NCBI GenBank assembly: GCA_902491375.1
Contig: CABUHE010000032.1
Span: 1 to 23,340 of the forward strand
DNA from: an uncultured Prevotella sp.
Lineage (GTDB): Bacteria > Bacteroidota > Bacteroidia > Bacteroidales > Bacteroidaceae
DNA: 23,340 nt
Direction of reading: 5' to 3'
Position 1 is the first letter of the stretch, and each line of letters begins with the position of its first letter. Shown piece by piece: positions 1 to 7,677 of this stretch. Under the pieces are notes generated by a model. It ran no database searches and was not told the DNA's origin. It saw nothing but the letters and a program-made list of their open reading frames with translations. A program made the position numbers and the translations under genes.

Positions 1-2
1 TC

Positions 3-1147
3 ATTGATAAAAGCAGGCTTATTGCATAAGATTATTATACCGAACTCACGTTAATGGAATATTTTTTTGTTTGCGTGACAAGGGCAACTTGTATTATACC
101 GTTAAAGATTATGATAAAGCCTTGCAGTATTTTGACAAGGCACTTCTGTTAGCTAAAGCTGTAAATGATAAATCAAGGGAAACGAGTATTTATATATATA
201 AGGCTAATTGTTATTTTAAGAATGGCAATGTGGGGACTGCTAAAAAATATATAACAATTGCAAAATCGAGAATTGATTCGCTAAATGCAAAGGCTATATA
301 TACGAATCTCGCAAGGATATTCTCAAAAATAGGTGACGAGGATTCATCGGCTTTTTATTACTCAAAGCTTGGAGAAGTAAATGATGTTTATGCAAAGCGT
401 GAAGCTTATCTCGGTCTTGCCAATTATTATTCAAAATATAAAAGGAATAGCGAGAAAAGTATTTATTACATGAACTTATTTAAGGCTTATTCTGATTCTG
501 TGCAGGATATGAGAGCTACTCAGGTAGTCGCCGATATTGATGCCAAATATAATATGAAGAAAAATGAGGAAAGGATAAGTTATGTAATGCGGCAACGTGA
601 TTACGTTGTCGTTCTCTCTTTGGCAGGACTGCTTGTGCTTTTGTTCTTAATTTATTTTATGTGGCGTAAGAAATATCGCCTGACGAAAGGTTGTGATGTT
701 GAGGACGTGGAGAAAAATAAAACTCAAACATCGACTTTTGAACCTTCAAACAATGATGTTGATGTATCGGGACAAACTTACATACGGCAAATAGAAAGCG
801 GTGACAGTGCGGAGCAGGCTTTGAGAATGTCTGATATTTTTAATAAGTTGACATATAAGTTGGCGGCAAACAAGAGCGTTTCAGATAAGGAATGGGCGGA
901 GCTTCGCTGTGCGGTCGACACATATCTAAACAATTTCACCCGACGCATAACTGCCATGCACAGTCTGAGTGACTTTGAGCTTAAGGTGTGCATACTGATA
1001 AAACTCGATTTTAAGATTAAGGAGATAGCTGTGCTTACCTGTCACACTCCGATTGCCGTAACCGCTGCCCGGAGACGGTTATATGGAAAGTTTTTCGGCA
1101 AGTCGGGTTCTCCGGGCGAGTTTGATGACTTTATCCGCTCATTATAA
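3..1147 (+). pseudogene. TPR-transmembrane-HTH regulator, 5'-truncated and probably broken
   Basis: The intact part (from about 71) encodes TPR-like helices such as YTVKDYDKALQYF, one membrane segment at about residues 178-198 (counted from the TTG at 71) followed by RKKYR, a linker, and a C-terminal LuxR/GerE-like helix-turn-helix (LSDFELKVCILIKLDFKIKEI). This layout is common in Bacteroidota as a membrane-bound one-component regulator: TPRs outside, HTH inside. All three frames are closed within the first 54 bases, and no in-frame ATG occurs before about 470. TPR-like sequence seems to continue upstream in another frame (DKSRLIA, then TAA at 27-29, then DYYTELTLMEYFF). It joins the main frame at a run of seven T at 62-68, which suggests a nonsense mutation plus a one-base deletion. 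Signal peptide and N-terminal repeats are missing compared with the 524-aa relatives at 3598 and 5287. The alternative is a TTG start at 71 giving 358 aa. Identity of the family is good; pseudogene status is inferred. Confidence 0.6.
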
Positions 1148-1165
1148 GATAGTTACGCTAATTTA

Positions 1166-1225
1166 TGTAAGCTAAATGTAAGTTTTTTATAGCGCGTAAA
1201 TCCATTTGTAAGTTTCTTGTAAGCT
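1166..1225 (+). promoter_or_regulatory. Four TGTAAGYT direct repeats in two pairs, candidate operator
   Basis: TGTAAGCT is at 1166-1173, TGTAAGTT at 1177-1184, TGTAAGTT at 1207-1214 and TGTAAGCT at 1218-1225. Within each pair the repeats start 11 bp apart, one helical turn, and the second pair ends 7 bp before the likely -33 element at 1233. All four are on the same strand. Two further TGTAA cores lie in the promoter at 1254 and 1262. This placement fits an activator binding as two dimers. The binding protein is unknown; the adjacent HTH regulator is an obvious but unproven candidate. Confidence 0.5.
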
Positions 1226-1232
1226 GGAATCT

Positions 1233-1263
1233 TTTGAACGATATCCGTATTTTTGTAAATTTG
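1233..1263 (+). promoter_or_regulatory. Bacteroidota-type promoter for the CPRC secreted protein gene
   Basis: TTTG at 1233-1236 and TAAATTTG at 1256-1263 are 19 bp apart, matching the TTTG / TAnnTTTG consensus of the Bacteroidota primary sigma factor. A second -7 match, TATTTTTG at 1248-1255, has no well-spaced -33 element. Transcription would start near 1270, about 26 nt before the first ATG. Confidence 0.6.
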
Positions 1264-1295
1264 TAAAAATAAAAAATAGAAAATCTATAAGAATA

Positions 1296-3089
1296 ATGAT
1301 TATGAAACGGATACTTTTATTTTTACTTTTTGCTGTTACTTTCAATCTTTCAGATGGACGCGAGAATGACCCTCTGAAAGAAATTGTGAATTCAGACTCA
1401 CAGGTACGGCAGAAGCCGGGAACTGACAAACTGTTGGCCGAATGGCTGGCCGACGAGGGTATAGTCGATGACACGATATTTGCTTATCTTTACAGGCCGG
1501 GCGGATGCCCGAGATGTGAAAGCGCTTTGGAGCGTTATTCCCGTAGGTTAAAGGCCTGTGGGCGCAAGTTCGTACTGATAACGGTGTATGAAGACAAGTT
1601 GGCAGCTATTAAATATAATAAGGAAAATGGCTATGTCGCTGATTATTACATTTACGACACCGCCGATAGGTATAAGGGCATATTTAACTTTAACGATTGG
1701 CCTGACCTTATGCTAACTTATATGCTTAAGATAACCAAGGATGGCCGCATGATTACGGGGTATGACGGTAATTTCTATACAAAGGATATTTTCGACAGCC
1801 TGCTTGAATGCTCTGAACCTCTTGCGTATAAGGACTACGGAGTAAGCGGTACCGACAAAGACCCGGACATGCTTTATCCAATATCCATGGCAGGCGCTGA
1901 AGCGATGGATGTATGGAAGGATTACGCGCTTGACGTATCTCCTGATGTGCCGTTGACCGAGACGCTTGGCAACCCGTATTTTTCAGGTGATGTTTTTTTC
2001 TATCCCGACAGGTTGCTCAACGGGGTGGAAGTGTACGGGCGACAGACCGGTACGGATGTTTTTACATTGAAAAAAGTGCTGCGTTCGCTCGATAGCGAGA
2101 ACGACATGTTCGTCAGTATCGACTCGGCGTCGCTAAAAGACATGAAGGATAATAACGAGATACATTACATGTTGTGCAACTCGGGCATGCTCGACGACGC
2201 TCATATCGGTATGTCTTACTCGCTTCCTAACATATTTTTCGATGCGCCTAACTCTATCGCCTATTATAATAAGGCCTGCATACTCTCGCGACGTTTGGCG
2301 GATTTTTCGGCTGACTCATGTACGGCTCTCGATGTTGATATATTGAACGGAATGTACATGTACGTCCATTTCAAATTTAGTTCAACGGGCGATAAAATTA
2401 TCATAGGTTGCAAAAAACTGACTTGGCCGATGCCTTTGGACACGGTGTATTATAAAGGACGTAAAGGGCTTGACCCGTTTATTCCGGGATTCTATGAGGG
2501 CGACAACCCGTTCATGGCGGCATTTGACCGCCGTACAGGCAAGTTGTTATGTCGTTTCGGCAATCTTGACGATATTGCCCGTAAGACTTCCTCAAGTTAT
2601 GCATATGTGAATCCGTTGTCGGTGGTCGGCGGAGGTGAGTTGGCTTACACTGACTCGTATTCGGGCAAGGTTTATGTTGCAGATACAACCAACGTGGCCA
2701 TGCCTACGGCCTGTTACACGGTATTTACCATCGACGATGCCATGATACCTAAGGCTGATGTGTTAGAGCCTTATTCAGACAAAGTGTTTGAGGTGTACAA
2801 TGGGTTGTTCTGTCGTATGATAAAAGATCTTAGGATAACCCCTGATAAATTGTATTGCGTCATAAAGTACGGCGATGCTTCAGACACGAATGACGCCCGT
2901 ACTGGCTATACTTTTGTCGTAGTCGACCGCAATACAGGTAAGAAGGAGGAGTATCTTTACCCGAAAGTTGTTGATGGATATAAGGTTTTTACCAGAGGTT
3001 TGTACGAGTCGAAGCAGGGTGTGCAACCGTTTGAAGTACTTAAGGACAACTCTGGAAAGGCTATGCTCCGAGTTTTTTTGAAAAAATAG
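1296..3089 (+). CDS. Secreted protein with CPRC thioredoxin-like motif and long C-terminal region
   Basis: The protein is 597 aa from ATG 1296. ATG 1302 is equally likely and puts the signal peptide start at MKRILLFLLFAVTF. A hydrophobic export signal covers roughly residues 3-20. Residues about 60-150 resemble a thioredoxin-like fold, with a strand (IFAYLYRPGG) leading into CPRC at residues 71-74 and a helix after it, so a redox or metal role is possible. The remaining 430 residues show repeated strand-turn patterns with D-R-x-T-G-K motifs (AFDRRTGKLLC, VVDRNTGKKEE). These recall the 6-bladed beta-propeller proteins of Bacteroidales, but no blade count can be made by eye. The protein is probably periplasmic or surface-exposed. 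It follows the damaged TPR-HTH regulator by 148 bp and has its own promoter behind a repeat array. No enzyme activity can be assigned. Confidence 0.75.
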   Translation: MIMKRILLFLLFAVTFNLSDGRENDPLKEIVNSDSQVRQKPGTDKLLAEWLADEGIVDDTIFAYLYRPGGCPRCESALERYSRRLKACGRKFVLITVYEDKLAAIKYNKENGYVADYYIYDTADRYKGIFNFNDWPDLMLTYMLKITKDGRMITGYDGNFYTKDIFDSLLECSEPLAYKDYGVSGTDKDPDMLYPISMAGAEAMDVWKDYALDVSPDVPLTETLGNPYFSGDVFFYPDRLLNGVEVYGRQTGTDVFTLKKVLRSLDSENDMFVSIDSASLKDMKDNNEIHYMLCNSGMLDDAHIGMSYSLPNIFFDAPNSIAYYNKACILSRRLADFSADSCTALDVDILNGMYMYVHFKFSSTGDKIIIGCKKLTWPMPLDTVYYKGRKGLDPFIPGFYEGDNPFMAAFDRRTGKLLCRFGNLDDIARKTSSSYAYVNPLSVVGGGELAYTDSYSGKVYVADTTNVAMPTACYTVFTIDDAMIPKADVLEPYSDKVFEVYNGLFCRMIKDLRITPDKLYCVIKYGDASDTNDARTGYTFVVVDRNTGKKEEYLYPKVVDGYKVFTRGLYESKQGVQPFEVLKDNSGKAMLRVFLKK

Positions 3090-3290
3090 GGGATATATAA
3101 GTCAATCATAATTAATTTACAAAACTTATTATGCTAAAAAATATAGTCTTTTATGATACCCTGTTAATTTGCAGAAGTAAAAACTATTGCTTATAGAGTT
3201 AGGAATGTTTTTGTAATTTACCATCGTATAATTTCCATATTAAAAAGGCTTTTTGCTTAGCCGGCGTATGTATGTCGGGTTTGTTCCGCT

Positions 3291-3333
3291 GGCTTGTCGT
3301 TCTGATGAAAGATAAAAAACAGAATGGCAAGCC
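3291..3333 (+). other. Long hairpin, 14-bp stem with two G-U pairs
   Basis: The arm at 3291-3304 pairs with 3320-3333 over 14 bp around a 15-nt A-rich loop. The two imperfect positions are T-G pairs if the plus strand is transcribed and A-C mismatches if the minus strand is. This favours a plus-strand RNA structure. No T-run follows, so it is not a standard terminator. Confidence 0.35.
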
Positions 3334-3547
3334 CCAAGGATACCATAGGAGATAGTTGTAGCGTTCGATTGTGCCGATAGTCAGAATTCGAAGCCTAGCG
3401 ACATCGTAGCCCATTGTACATGCCGATGCCATCCGTGTGCTATGTTATGTGTTTTTTGCCAATGCCGTTTTTTTATTTCCCGGAGAAGCAGCATTGTGCC
3501 TTATTTTATTTTGAATTGTATTCTTTGCAGTAAAAGTTCTTACGCTT

Positions 3548-3579
3548 TTTGTTTTATTTATGGGAAATTACTACTTTTG
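3548..3579 (+). promoter_or_regulatory. Bacteroidota-type promoter for first tandem TPR regulator
   Basis: TTTG at 3548-3551 and TACTTTTG at 3572-3579 are separated by 20 bp. Predicted transcription start is near 3585, leaving a leader of only about 12 nt before ATG 3598. This argues against the upstream in-frame ATG at 3442, which lies before the promoter. Confidence 0.65.
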
Positions 3580-3597
3580 TACGAGAAAAATATCTCT

Positions 3598-5172
3598 ATG
3601 AGAACACTCTTGCTATACATTGCTGTCCTTTTCTTGTTTGTATGTTGCGATGCACCGAAAAGTAAAATGCGTGCTCAGCTTGAATTTATCGACAGCCTTA
3701 CATATAGAGAAAATTATGGCCTGGCGGATAAAAAGCTGGACAGTGTAAATGAAGCAGAACTGTCAGACAATGAGGATAGGGCTTTGTATTATCTTTTGCG
3801 TTTGCAGACAGATTTTACAATAAGAGAAGAATCGGACTTTGACTCGTTGATTGATTTCAGCATAGCTTATTATAAACAGTCAGGTGATTACGGCAGGCTG
3901 GCCCGTTCGTATTATTATAAGGGTGTAACCTTGTTCTTTGAAGGCAAGATTAAGGATGCTCTGTATCTTGTGAAAGAGTCAGAGTCGGCAGAGAAAAAAG
4001 CTAATATACCGTGGCTACGATATTTTATTTATAGCAACATGACATATATTAATTCAGAGCTGGGAGCAGATAATACGGCTTTTGAATATGCCATGAAGTC
4101 ATTGAGGCACGCATTGGAAAATAATAATACAAAATGGCTATGTTCAGCTTACAATGATATTGCCATGAGTTATTATAATATTGGAAAGAAAGACAGTGCA
4201 TTCTTTTATTATAATAAAATAATGCCATTGCTTGATGAGCTTAGTCCATATGAACGTGCCCATTATATAAGTTATATTGGAACTTTGTATTATGAAAGAG
4301 GAGATTATTTGAAATCAGAGTCGTTATGCAGGCAGGCTCTGGCATTGTCTCGGTCTTCTTATACTCAGATAGTTCTTGGTGAAACTTGTTGTATGCTCGG
4401 CAAAACGGTTGAGGGTGACTCTCTTCTCAATGCGGCATGGCCGAATGCTTTGGTAGAAGATAAGGTTGATATATTGCAGTTCCGTGCTGAAGCTGCTGAA
4501 CGTAAAGGAGACATGGCTCAGGCCTCGCGTTATTACAAGGAAGCCAAGGCTATGCAGGACAGCTTGCAGCGCATGAGAAAAACAGAAGAAACAGTTGCAG
4601 TCCAGCGCGATTATGATAGTACAAAATATAAAGAGAGTGTAGGCCGTGACGCTATGGTCGCAGGTACTGCCGTATTGGTCTTCGTGTTGCTTCTTGTCAT
4701 GTCGCTTACGTTGTATTATCGTAAGCGCATCAACAAAGCCAAGCGCACTATAAGCGAGGGCAACCGCCTGATAGCTGAATACACAGCGCGCATAAGTGAG
4801 CTGGAGAAGGAGGACGCAACGCAGGCCGATAAGGTGAACGACCTTAAGCGTAAGATACGCAACCTGAAGGACGGTCAGGCCGCAGTGCTTGGCAATGGTC
4901 TTCGTCTATACGACGAGATAGTCGCCGGCGGAACGACTGCAACGTGGAGCAAGAAGGAGTTTGATGAGTTCATAGAGTATTACCGCGTAGGTCATGCCGA
5001 CGTGGTGGCAAATGCGGAGAACGGTTACCGCCGCCTGTCATCGTCAAACATCTTCTACCTGCTGCTTGTCGACATGGGGCGTGACGATGCCGATGTTCAG
5101 CGCACAATGTGCATGACATCCGGCGCGCTCAGGACAATGAAGTCGAGGATAAACGCAAAAAAAATAATATGA
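3598..5172 (+). CDS. TPR-transmembrane regulator-like lipoprotein, tandem copy 1
   Basis: The protein is 524 aa. ATG 3598 is chosen because it directly follows the promoter and gives a lipoprotein-type signal peptide (LFLFVCCD, lipidation at Cys16 or Cys17). The open frame back to 3442 lies upstream of the promoter. Residues about 25-345 are helical TPR-like repeats rich in A-x-x-Y-Y-x-x-G patterns, expected outside the cytoplasmic membrane. One membrane segment covers residues 352-374 (VLVFVLLLVMSLTLYY), followed by a basic stretch and a charged coiled coil (about 380-430). The C-terminal domain (about 440-524) ends in a degenerate helix-turn-helix-like segment (DVQRTMCMTSGALRTMKSRI). The layout matches Bacteroidota TPR-TM-HTH one-component regulators. 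DNA binding is inferred and weaker than in the relative at 71-1147. A near-duplicate follows after 114 bp. Target genes are unknown. Confidence 0.8.
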   Translation: MRTLLLYIAVLFLFVCCDAPKSKMRAQLEFIDSLTYRENYGLADKKLDSVNEAELSDNEDRALYYLLRLQTDFTIREESDFDSLIDFSIAYYKQSGDYGRLARSYYYKGVTLFFEGKIKDALYLVKESESAEKKANIPWLRYFIYSNMTYINSELGADNTAFEYAMKSLRHALENNNTKWLCSAYNDIAMSYYNIGKKDSAFFYYNKIMPLLDELSPYERAHYISYIGTLYYERGDYLKSESLCRQALALSRSSYTQIVLGETCCMLGKTVEGDSLLNAAWPNALVEDKVDILQFRAEAAERKGDMAQASRYYKEAKAMQDSLQRMRKTEETVAVQRDYDSTKYKESVGRDAMVAGTAVLVFVLLLVMSLTLYYRKRINKAKRTISEGNRLIAEYTARISELEKEDATQADKVNDLKRKIRNLKDGQAAVLGNGLRLYDEIVAGGTTATWSKKEFDEFIEYYRVGHADVVANAENGYRRLSSSNIFYLLLVDMGRDDADVQRTMCMTSGALRTMKSRINAKKII

Positions 5173-5237
5173 GGTTTTAAATGATAAATAAAGATACAAC
5201 GCCCGGTGTTGTCTGTGTAAATCTCTATGCCTGTTAC

Positions 5238-5268
5238 TTTGGAAAATCATGAAAAATTAGTACTTTTG
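5238..5268 (+). promoter_or_regulatory. Bacteroidota-type promoter for second tandem TPR regulator
   Basis: TTTG at 5238-5241 and TACTTTTG at 5261-5268 are separated by 19 bp. The -7 element is the same as in copy 1. The leader to ATG 5287 would be about 12 nt. The copies therefore probably have independent promoters although they are adjacent. Confidence 0.65.
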
Positions 5269-5286
5269 TCTGTCGGAAAAATATCT

Positions 5287-6861
5287 ATGCGTACACTAAT
5301 ATTATACTTTGCCGCATTGTTGCTTCTTATATGTTGCGATGCACCGAAAAGCAAAATGCTTGCTCAGCTTGAGTTTATCGACAGCCTTACATATAGAGAA
5401 GATTATGGCCTGGCGGATAAAAAGCTGGACAGTGTAAATGAAGCAGAACTGTCAGACAATGAGGACAGGGCTTTGTATTATCTGTTGCGTTTGCAGACAG
5501 ATTTTACAATAAGAAAAGAATCAGACTTTGACTCGTTGATTGATTTCAGCATAGCTTATTATAAACGGTCAGATGATTACGGCAGGCTGGCTCGTTCGTA
5601 TTATTATAAGGGTGTAACCTTATTCTATGAAGGCAAGATTAAGGATGCTCTGTATCTTATGAAAGAGGCAGAGTCGGCAGAGAAGAAAGCTAATATACTG
5701 TGGCTACGATATTTTATTTATAGCAACATGTCATATATTAATTCAGAGCTGGGAGCAGAAAATACGGCTCTTGAATACGCTTTTAAAACGTTGGAGCATG
5801 CACAGGATAATGATAATCCGAAATGGATATGTGCTGCTTACAACGATATTGCCACAAGTTATTACAATATTGGAAAGAAGGACAGTACTTTCTTTTATTA
5901 TAATAAGATGATGCCGTTGCTTGATAAACTAGATCCAAACGACTGTGCGAATTATCTTAGTAACATAGCATTCTTGTATTATGAGGATGGAGATTATTTG
6001 AAATCTGAATCGTTATGCAGGCGGGCTATGTCTTTGTCGTCAGCTCCTTATATAGAGATAAATCTTGGAAAGGCTTGTTGTATGCTCGGCAAAACGGCAG
6101 AGGGTGACTCTCTTCTCAATGCAGCATGGCCGAATACCACAGTAGAAGATAAGGTCGAGATATTGCTGTTCCGTGCTGAAGCAGCTGAACGTAAAGGAGA
6201 CATGGCTCAGGCCTCGCGTTATTACAAGGAAGCCAAGGCTATGCAGGACAGCTTGCAGCGCATGAGAAAAACAGAAGAAACAGTTGCAGTCCAGCGCGAT
6301 TATGATAGTACAAAATATAAAGAGAGTGTAGGCCGTGACGCTATGGTCGCAGGTACTGCCGTATTGGTCTTCGTGTTGCTTCTTGTCATGTCGCTTACGT
6401 TGTATTATCGTAAGCGCATCAACAAAGCCAAGCGCACTATAAGCGAGGGCAACCGCCTGATAGCTGAATACACAGCGCGCATAAGTGAGCTGGAGAAGGA
6501 GGACGCAACGCAGGCCGATAAGGTGAACGACCTTAAGCGTAAGATACGCAACCTGAAGGACGGTCAGGCCGCAGTGCTTGGCAATGGTCTTCGTCTATAC
6601 GACGAGATAGTCGCCGGCGGAACGACTGCAACGTGGAGCAAGAAGGAGTTTGACGAGTTTATAGAGTATTACCGAGTAGGCCATGCCGACGTGGTGGCAA
6701 ATGCCGAGAACGGCTACCGCCGCCTGTCATCCTCAAACATCTTCTACCTCCTGCTTGTCGACATGGGGCGTGATGACGCCGACGTTCAGCGCACAATGTG
6801 CATGACTTCCGGCGCGCTCAGGACAATGAAGTCGAGGGTAAACGCAAAAAAGGTAAATTAA
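5287..6861 (+). CDS. TPR-transmembrane regulator-like lipoprotein, tandem copy 2
   Basis: The protein is 524 aa, the same length as the copy at 3598 and aligning without gaps at a constant offset of 1689 bp. The start at ATG 5287 follows its own promoter, and the ATG at 5227 precedes it. Signal peptide LLLLICCD has a lipobox, with TPR-like helices to about residue 345, a membrane segment at 352-374, a coiled coil, then a C-terminal domain. By eye the N-terminal 160 residues differ at about 12 positions, the central TPRs at about 39 of 130, and the last 225 residues at only three, all at the extreme C-terminus. Bases 6184-6653 are identical to 4495-4964. The sensor part has thus diverged while the output part is kept uniform. 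Function is inferred as membrane-bound signal sensing; ligand and targets are unknown. Confidence 0.8.
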   Translation: MRTLILYFAALLLLICCDAPKSKMLAQLEFIDSLTYREDYGLADKKLDSVNEAELSDNEDRALYYLLRLQTDFTIRKESDFDSLIDFSIAYYKRSDDYGRLARSYYYKGVTLFYEGKIKDALYLMKEAESAEKKANILWLRYFIYSNMSYINSELGAENTALEYAFKTLEHAQDNDNPKWICAAYNDIATSYYNIGKKDSTFFYYNKMMPLLDKLDPNDCANYLSNIAFLYYEDGDYLKSESLCRRAMSLSSAPYIEINLGKACCMLGKTAEGDSLLNAAWPNTTVEDKVEILLFRAEAAERKGDMAQASRYYKEAKAMQDSLQRMRKTEETVAVQRDYDSTKYKESVGRDAMVAGTAVLVFVLLLVMSLTLYYRKRINKAKRTISEGNRLIAEYTARISELEKEDATQADKVNDLKRKIRNLKDGQAAVLGNGLRLYDEIVAGGTTATWSKKEFDEFIEYYRVGHADVVANAENGYRRLSSSNIFYLLLVDMGRDDADVQRTMCMTSGALRTMKSRVNAKKVN

Positions 6862-6960
6862 AGGTTAATAATTTGCCGGCTGATCCATTGTTAATGGAAT
6901 ATTATTGTAAATAATAAAGAAGTAAAAGCTTTCATTCGTGTATTTATTGTAAAGTTATGA

Positions 6961-6980
6961 AATATTTGTAGTTAAATATT
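6961..6980. promoter_or_regulatory. Inverted repeat upstream of the rpsU promoter
   Basis: AATATTT at 6961-6967 and AAATATT at 6974-6980 form a 7-bp inverted repeat with a 6-nt spacer, 30 bp before the -33 element. It could be an operator or part of transcription termination for the upstream regulator gene. No T-run follows. Confidence 0.25.
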
Positions 6981-7010
6981 CTGTCAGTCAGTGAAAAAAC
7001 GATGGAATAT

Positions 7011-7042
7011 TTTGGAAATCAAGAAAATAAACCGTAACTTTG
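7011..7042 (+). promoter_or_regulatory. Bacteroidota-type promoter for rpsU
   Basis: TTTG at 7011-7014 and TAACTTTG at 7035-7042 are 20 bp apart, continuing as TTTGCAGCCGC. The same continuation occurs at the tRNA-tuf promoter at 9825. Leader length to ATG 7107 is near 58 nt and A-rich. Confidence 0.7.
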
Positions 7043-7106
7043 CAGCCGCTAATGAAAGCATCGAATTAAAAATAAGTTTAACAATATAAAAATTTAAAGA
7101 CAAAAA

Positions 7107-7298
7107 ATGATTATTGTACCAGTTAAAGATGGCGAGAACATCGAAAGAGCATTGAAGAAGTTTAAGAGAAAATTCGAGAAGACAGGCGTAGTTAAAGAGC
7201 TTCGCGCTCGTCAGCAGTATGACAAGCCGTCTGTCATCAAGAGACTTAAGATGCAGCGCGCCATTTACGTACAGAAACTCAGAACTGCCGAGGAATAA
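7107..7298 (+). CDS. rpsU: 30S ribosomal protein bS21
   Basis: The protein is 63 aa, the normal length for bS21. It starts MIIVPVKDGENIERALKKFKR and has the family's basic helical body (RARQQYDKPSVIKRLK). bS21 binds the small subunit near the 3' end of 16S rRNA and takes part in translation initiation. In Bacteroidota, bS21 is one of the proteins contacting the anti-Shine-Dalgarno region, which fits the rarity of Shine-Dalgarno sequences in this window. The gene has its own promoter and stands alone, with several hairpins downstream. The start is fixed by the conserved N-terminus and an A-rich leader. Confidence 0.95.
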   Translation: MIIVPVKDGENIERALKKFKRKFEKTGVVKELRARQQYDKPSVIKRLKMQRAIYVQKLRTAEE

Positions 7299-7330
7299 TA
7301 TAATTCAAGGTACTTGGTGGGTTGTCTCCG

Positions 7331-7375
7331 CTTTTTGTAAGTCTGTTGCATTATGTGCAGCGCATTTACGAAAAG
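7331..7375 (+). other. Two-tier stem-loop downstream of rpsU
   Basis: Outer arms 7331-7340 and 7366-7375 pair over 10 bp with one T-G pair. Inside, GTTGCA at about 7344 pairs with TGCAGC at about 7355 around a 5-nt loop. There is no following T-run, so a structured RNA element is more likely than a terminator. Confidence 0.3.
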
Positions 7376-7440
7376 ACAGATAGAGAGAATCTTCAAGTAT
7401 AGTTGGATTTATTCCGTGATGGTAGTTGAGGAGTAGGTCG

Positions 7441-7472
7441 ACGGCCTGTATTGAAGGCCGTTATTAATCTTT
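7441..7472 (+). terminator. Terminator-like hairpin
   Basis: ACGGCCT at 7441-7447 pairs with AGGCCGT at 7455-7461 around a 7-nt loop. The tail TTATTAATCTTTT is T-rich but interrupted. It probably ends or processes the rpsU transcript. Confidence 0.45.
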
Positions 7473-7542
7473 TGGATACTAGACTCACATTTGAGACAGT
7501 TGTTTCAGATGTCATTCGAAAAGGATGTTGAGCATAAAAGAT

Positions 7543-7595
7543 AAAGGAAACATTGTAGCTTTCGTCGAGGTGACGTTAGTACAATGATTTCCTTT
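7543..7595 (+). other. Long stem-loop, 15-bp stem with one bulge
   Basis: AAAGGAAACATTGTA at 7543-7557 pairs with 7580-7595, leaving one bulged A at 7587. An inner CGTC/GACG stem sits at 7563-7575. No T-run follows directly. It could be a structured RNA or a terminator of weak type. Confidence 0.35.
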
Positions 7596-7647
7596 TATTG
7601 CTTTTCATTAAACTCTGGGACTTGTATCTTGTTGTAACAATAGTTAT

Positions 7648-7677
7648 AAGGCGGCTCATTTAGTGTGTCGCCTTTTT
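7648..7677 (+). terminator. Intrinsic terminator, plus strand
   Basis: AAGGCG at 7648-7653 pairs with CGCCTT at 7669-7674 around a 15-nt loop, followed by a T-run through 7677. The minus strand lacks a T-run after the same hairpin, so it serves plus-strand transcripts better than mscL. Confidence 0.5.

Larger units (their letters stand above)
3090..3597. other. 508-bp intergenic region without a convincing gene
   Basis: No plus-strand ORF with coding character is present before the start at 3598. A 77-aa minus-strand ORF (3199-3432) has a protein-like translation (for example GTIERYNYLLWYPWGLPF) but no visible promoter or family, so it is not called as a gene. The plus strand carries a strong hairpin at 3291-3333. 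A weak -7-like sequence (TTAATTTGC) lies near 3164-3173 without a -33 partner. The promoter of the next gene is at 3548-3579. Confidence 0.5.

Noticed and set aside
3199..3432. 77-aa minus-strand ORF as a real gene
   Set aside because: No promoter, no recognised family, and it overlaps a plus-strand hairpin; kept only as a finding.
3442..3597. Upstream start for TPR copy 1
   Set aside because: It precedes the promoter at 3548-3579 and would bury the lipoprotein signal peptide.
5227..5286. Upstream start for TPR copy 2
   Set aside because: The -33/-7 elements lie inside this stretch, and the added residues precede the signal peptide.
6890..6903. 14-base match to 50-63
   Set aside because: The string is A/T-rich, contexts differ, and such matches are expected a few times by chance.
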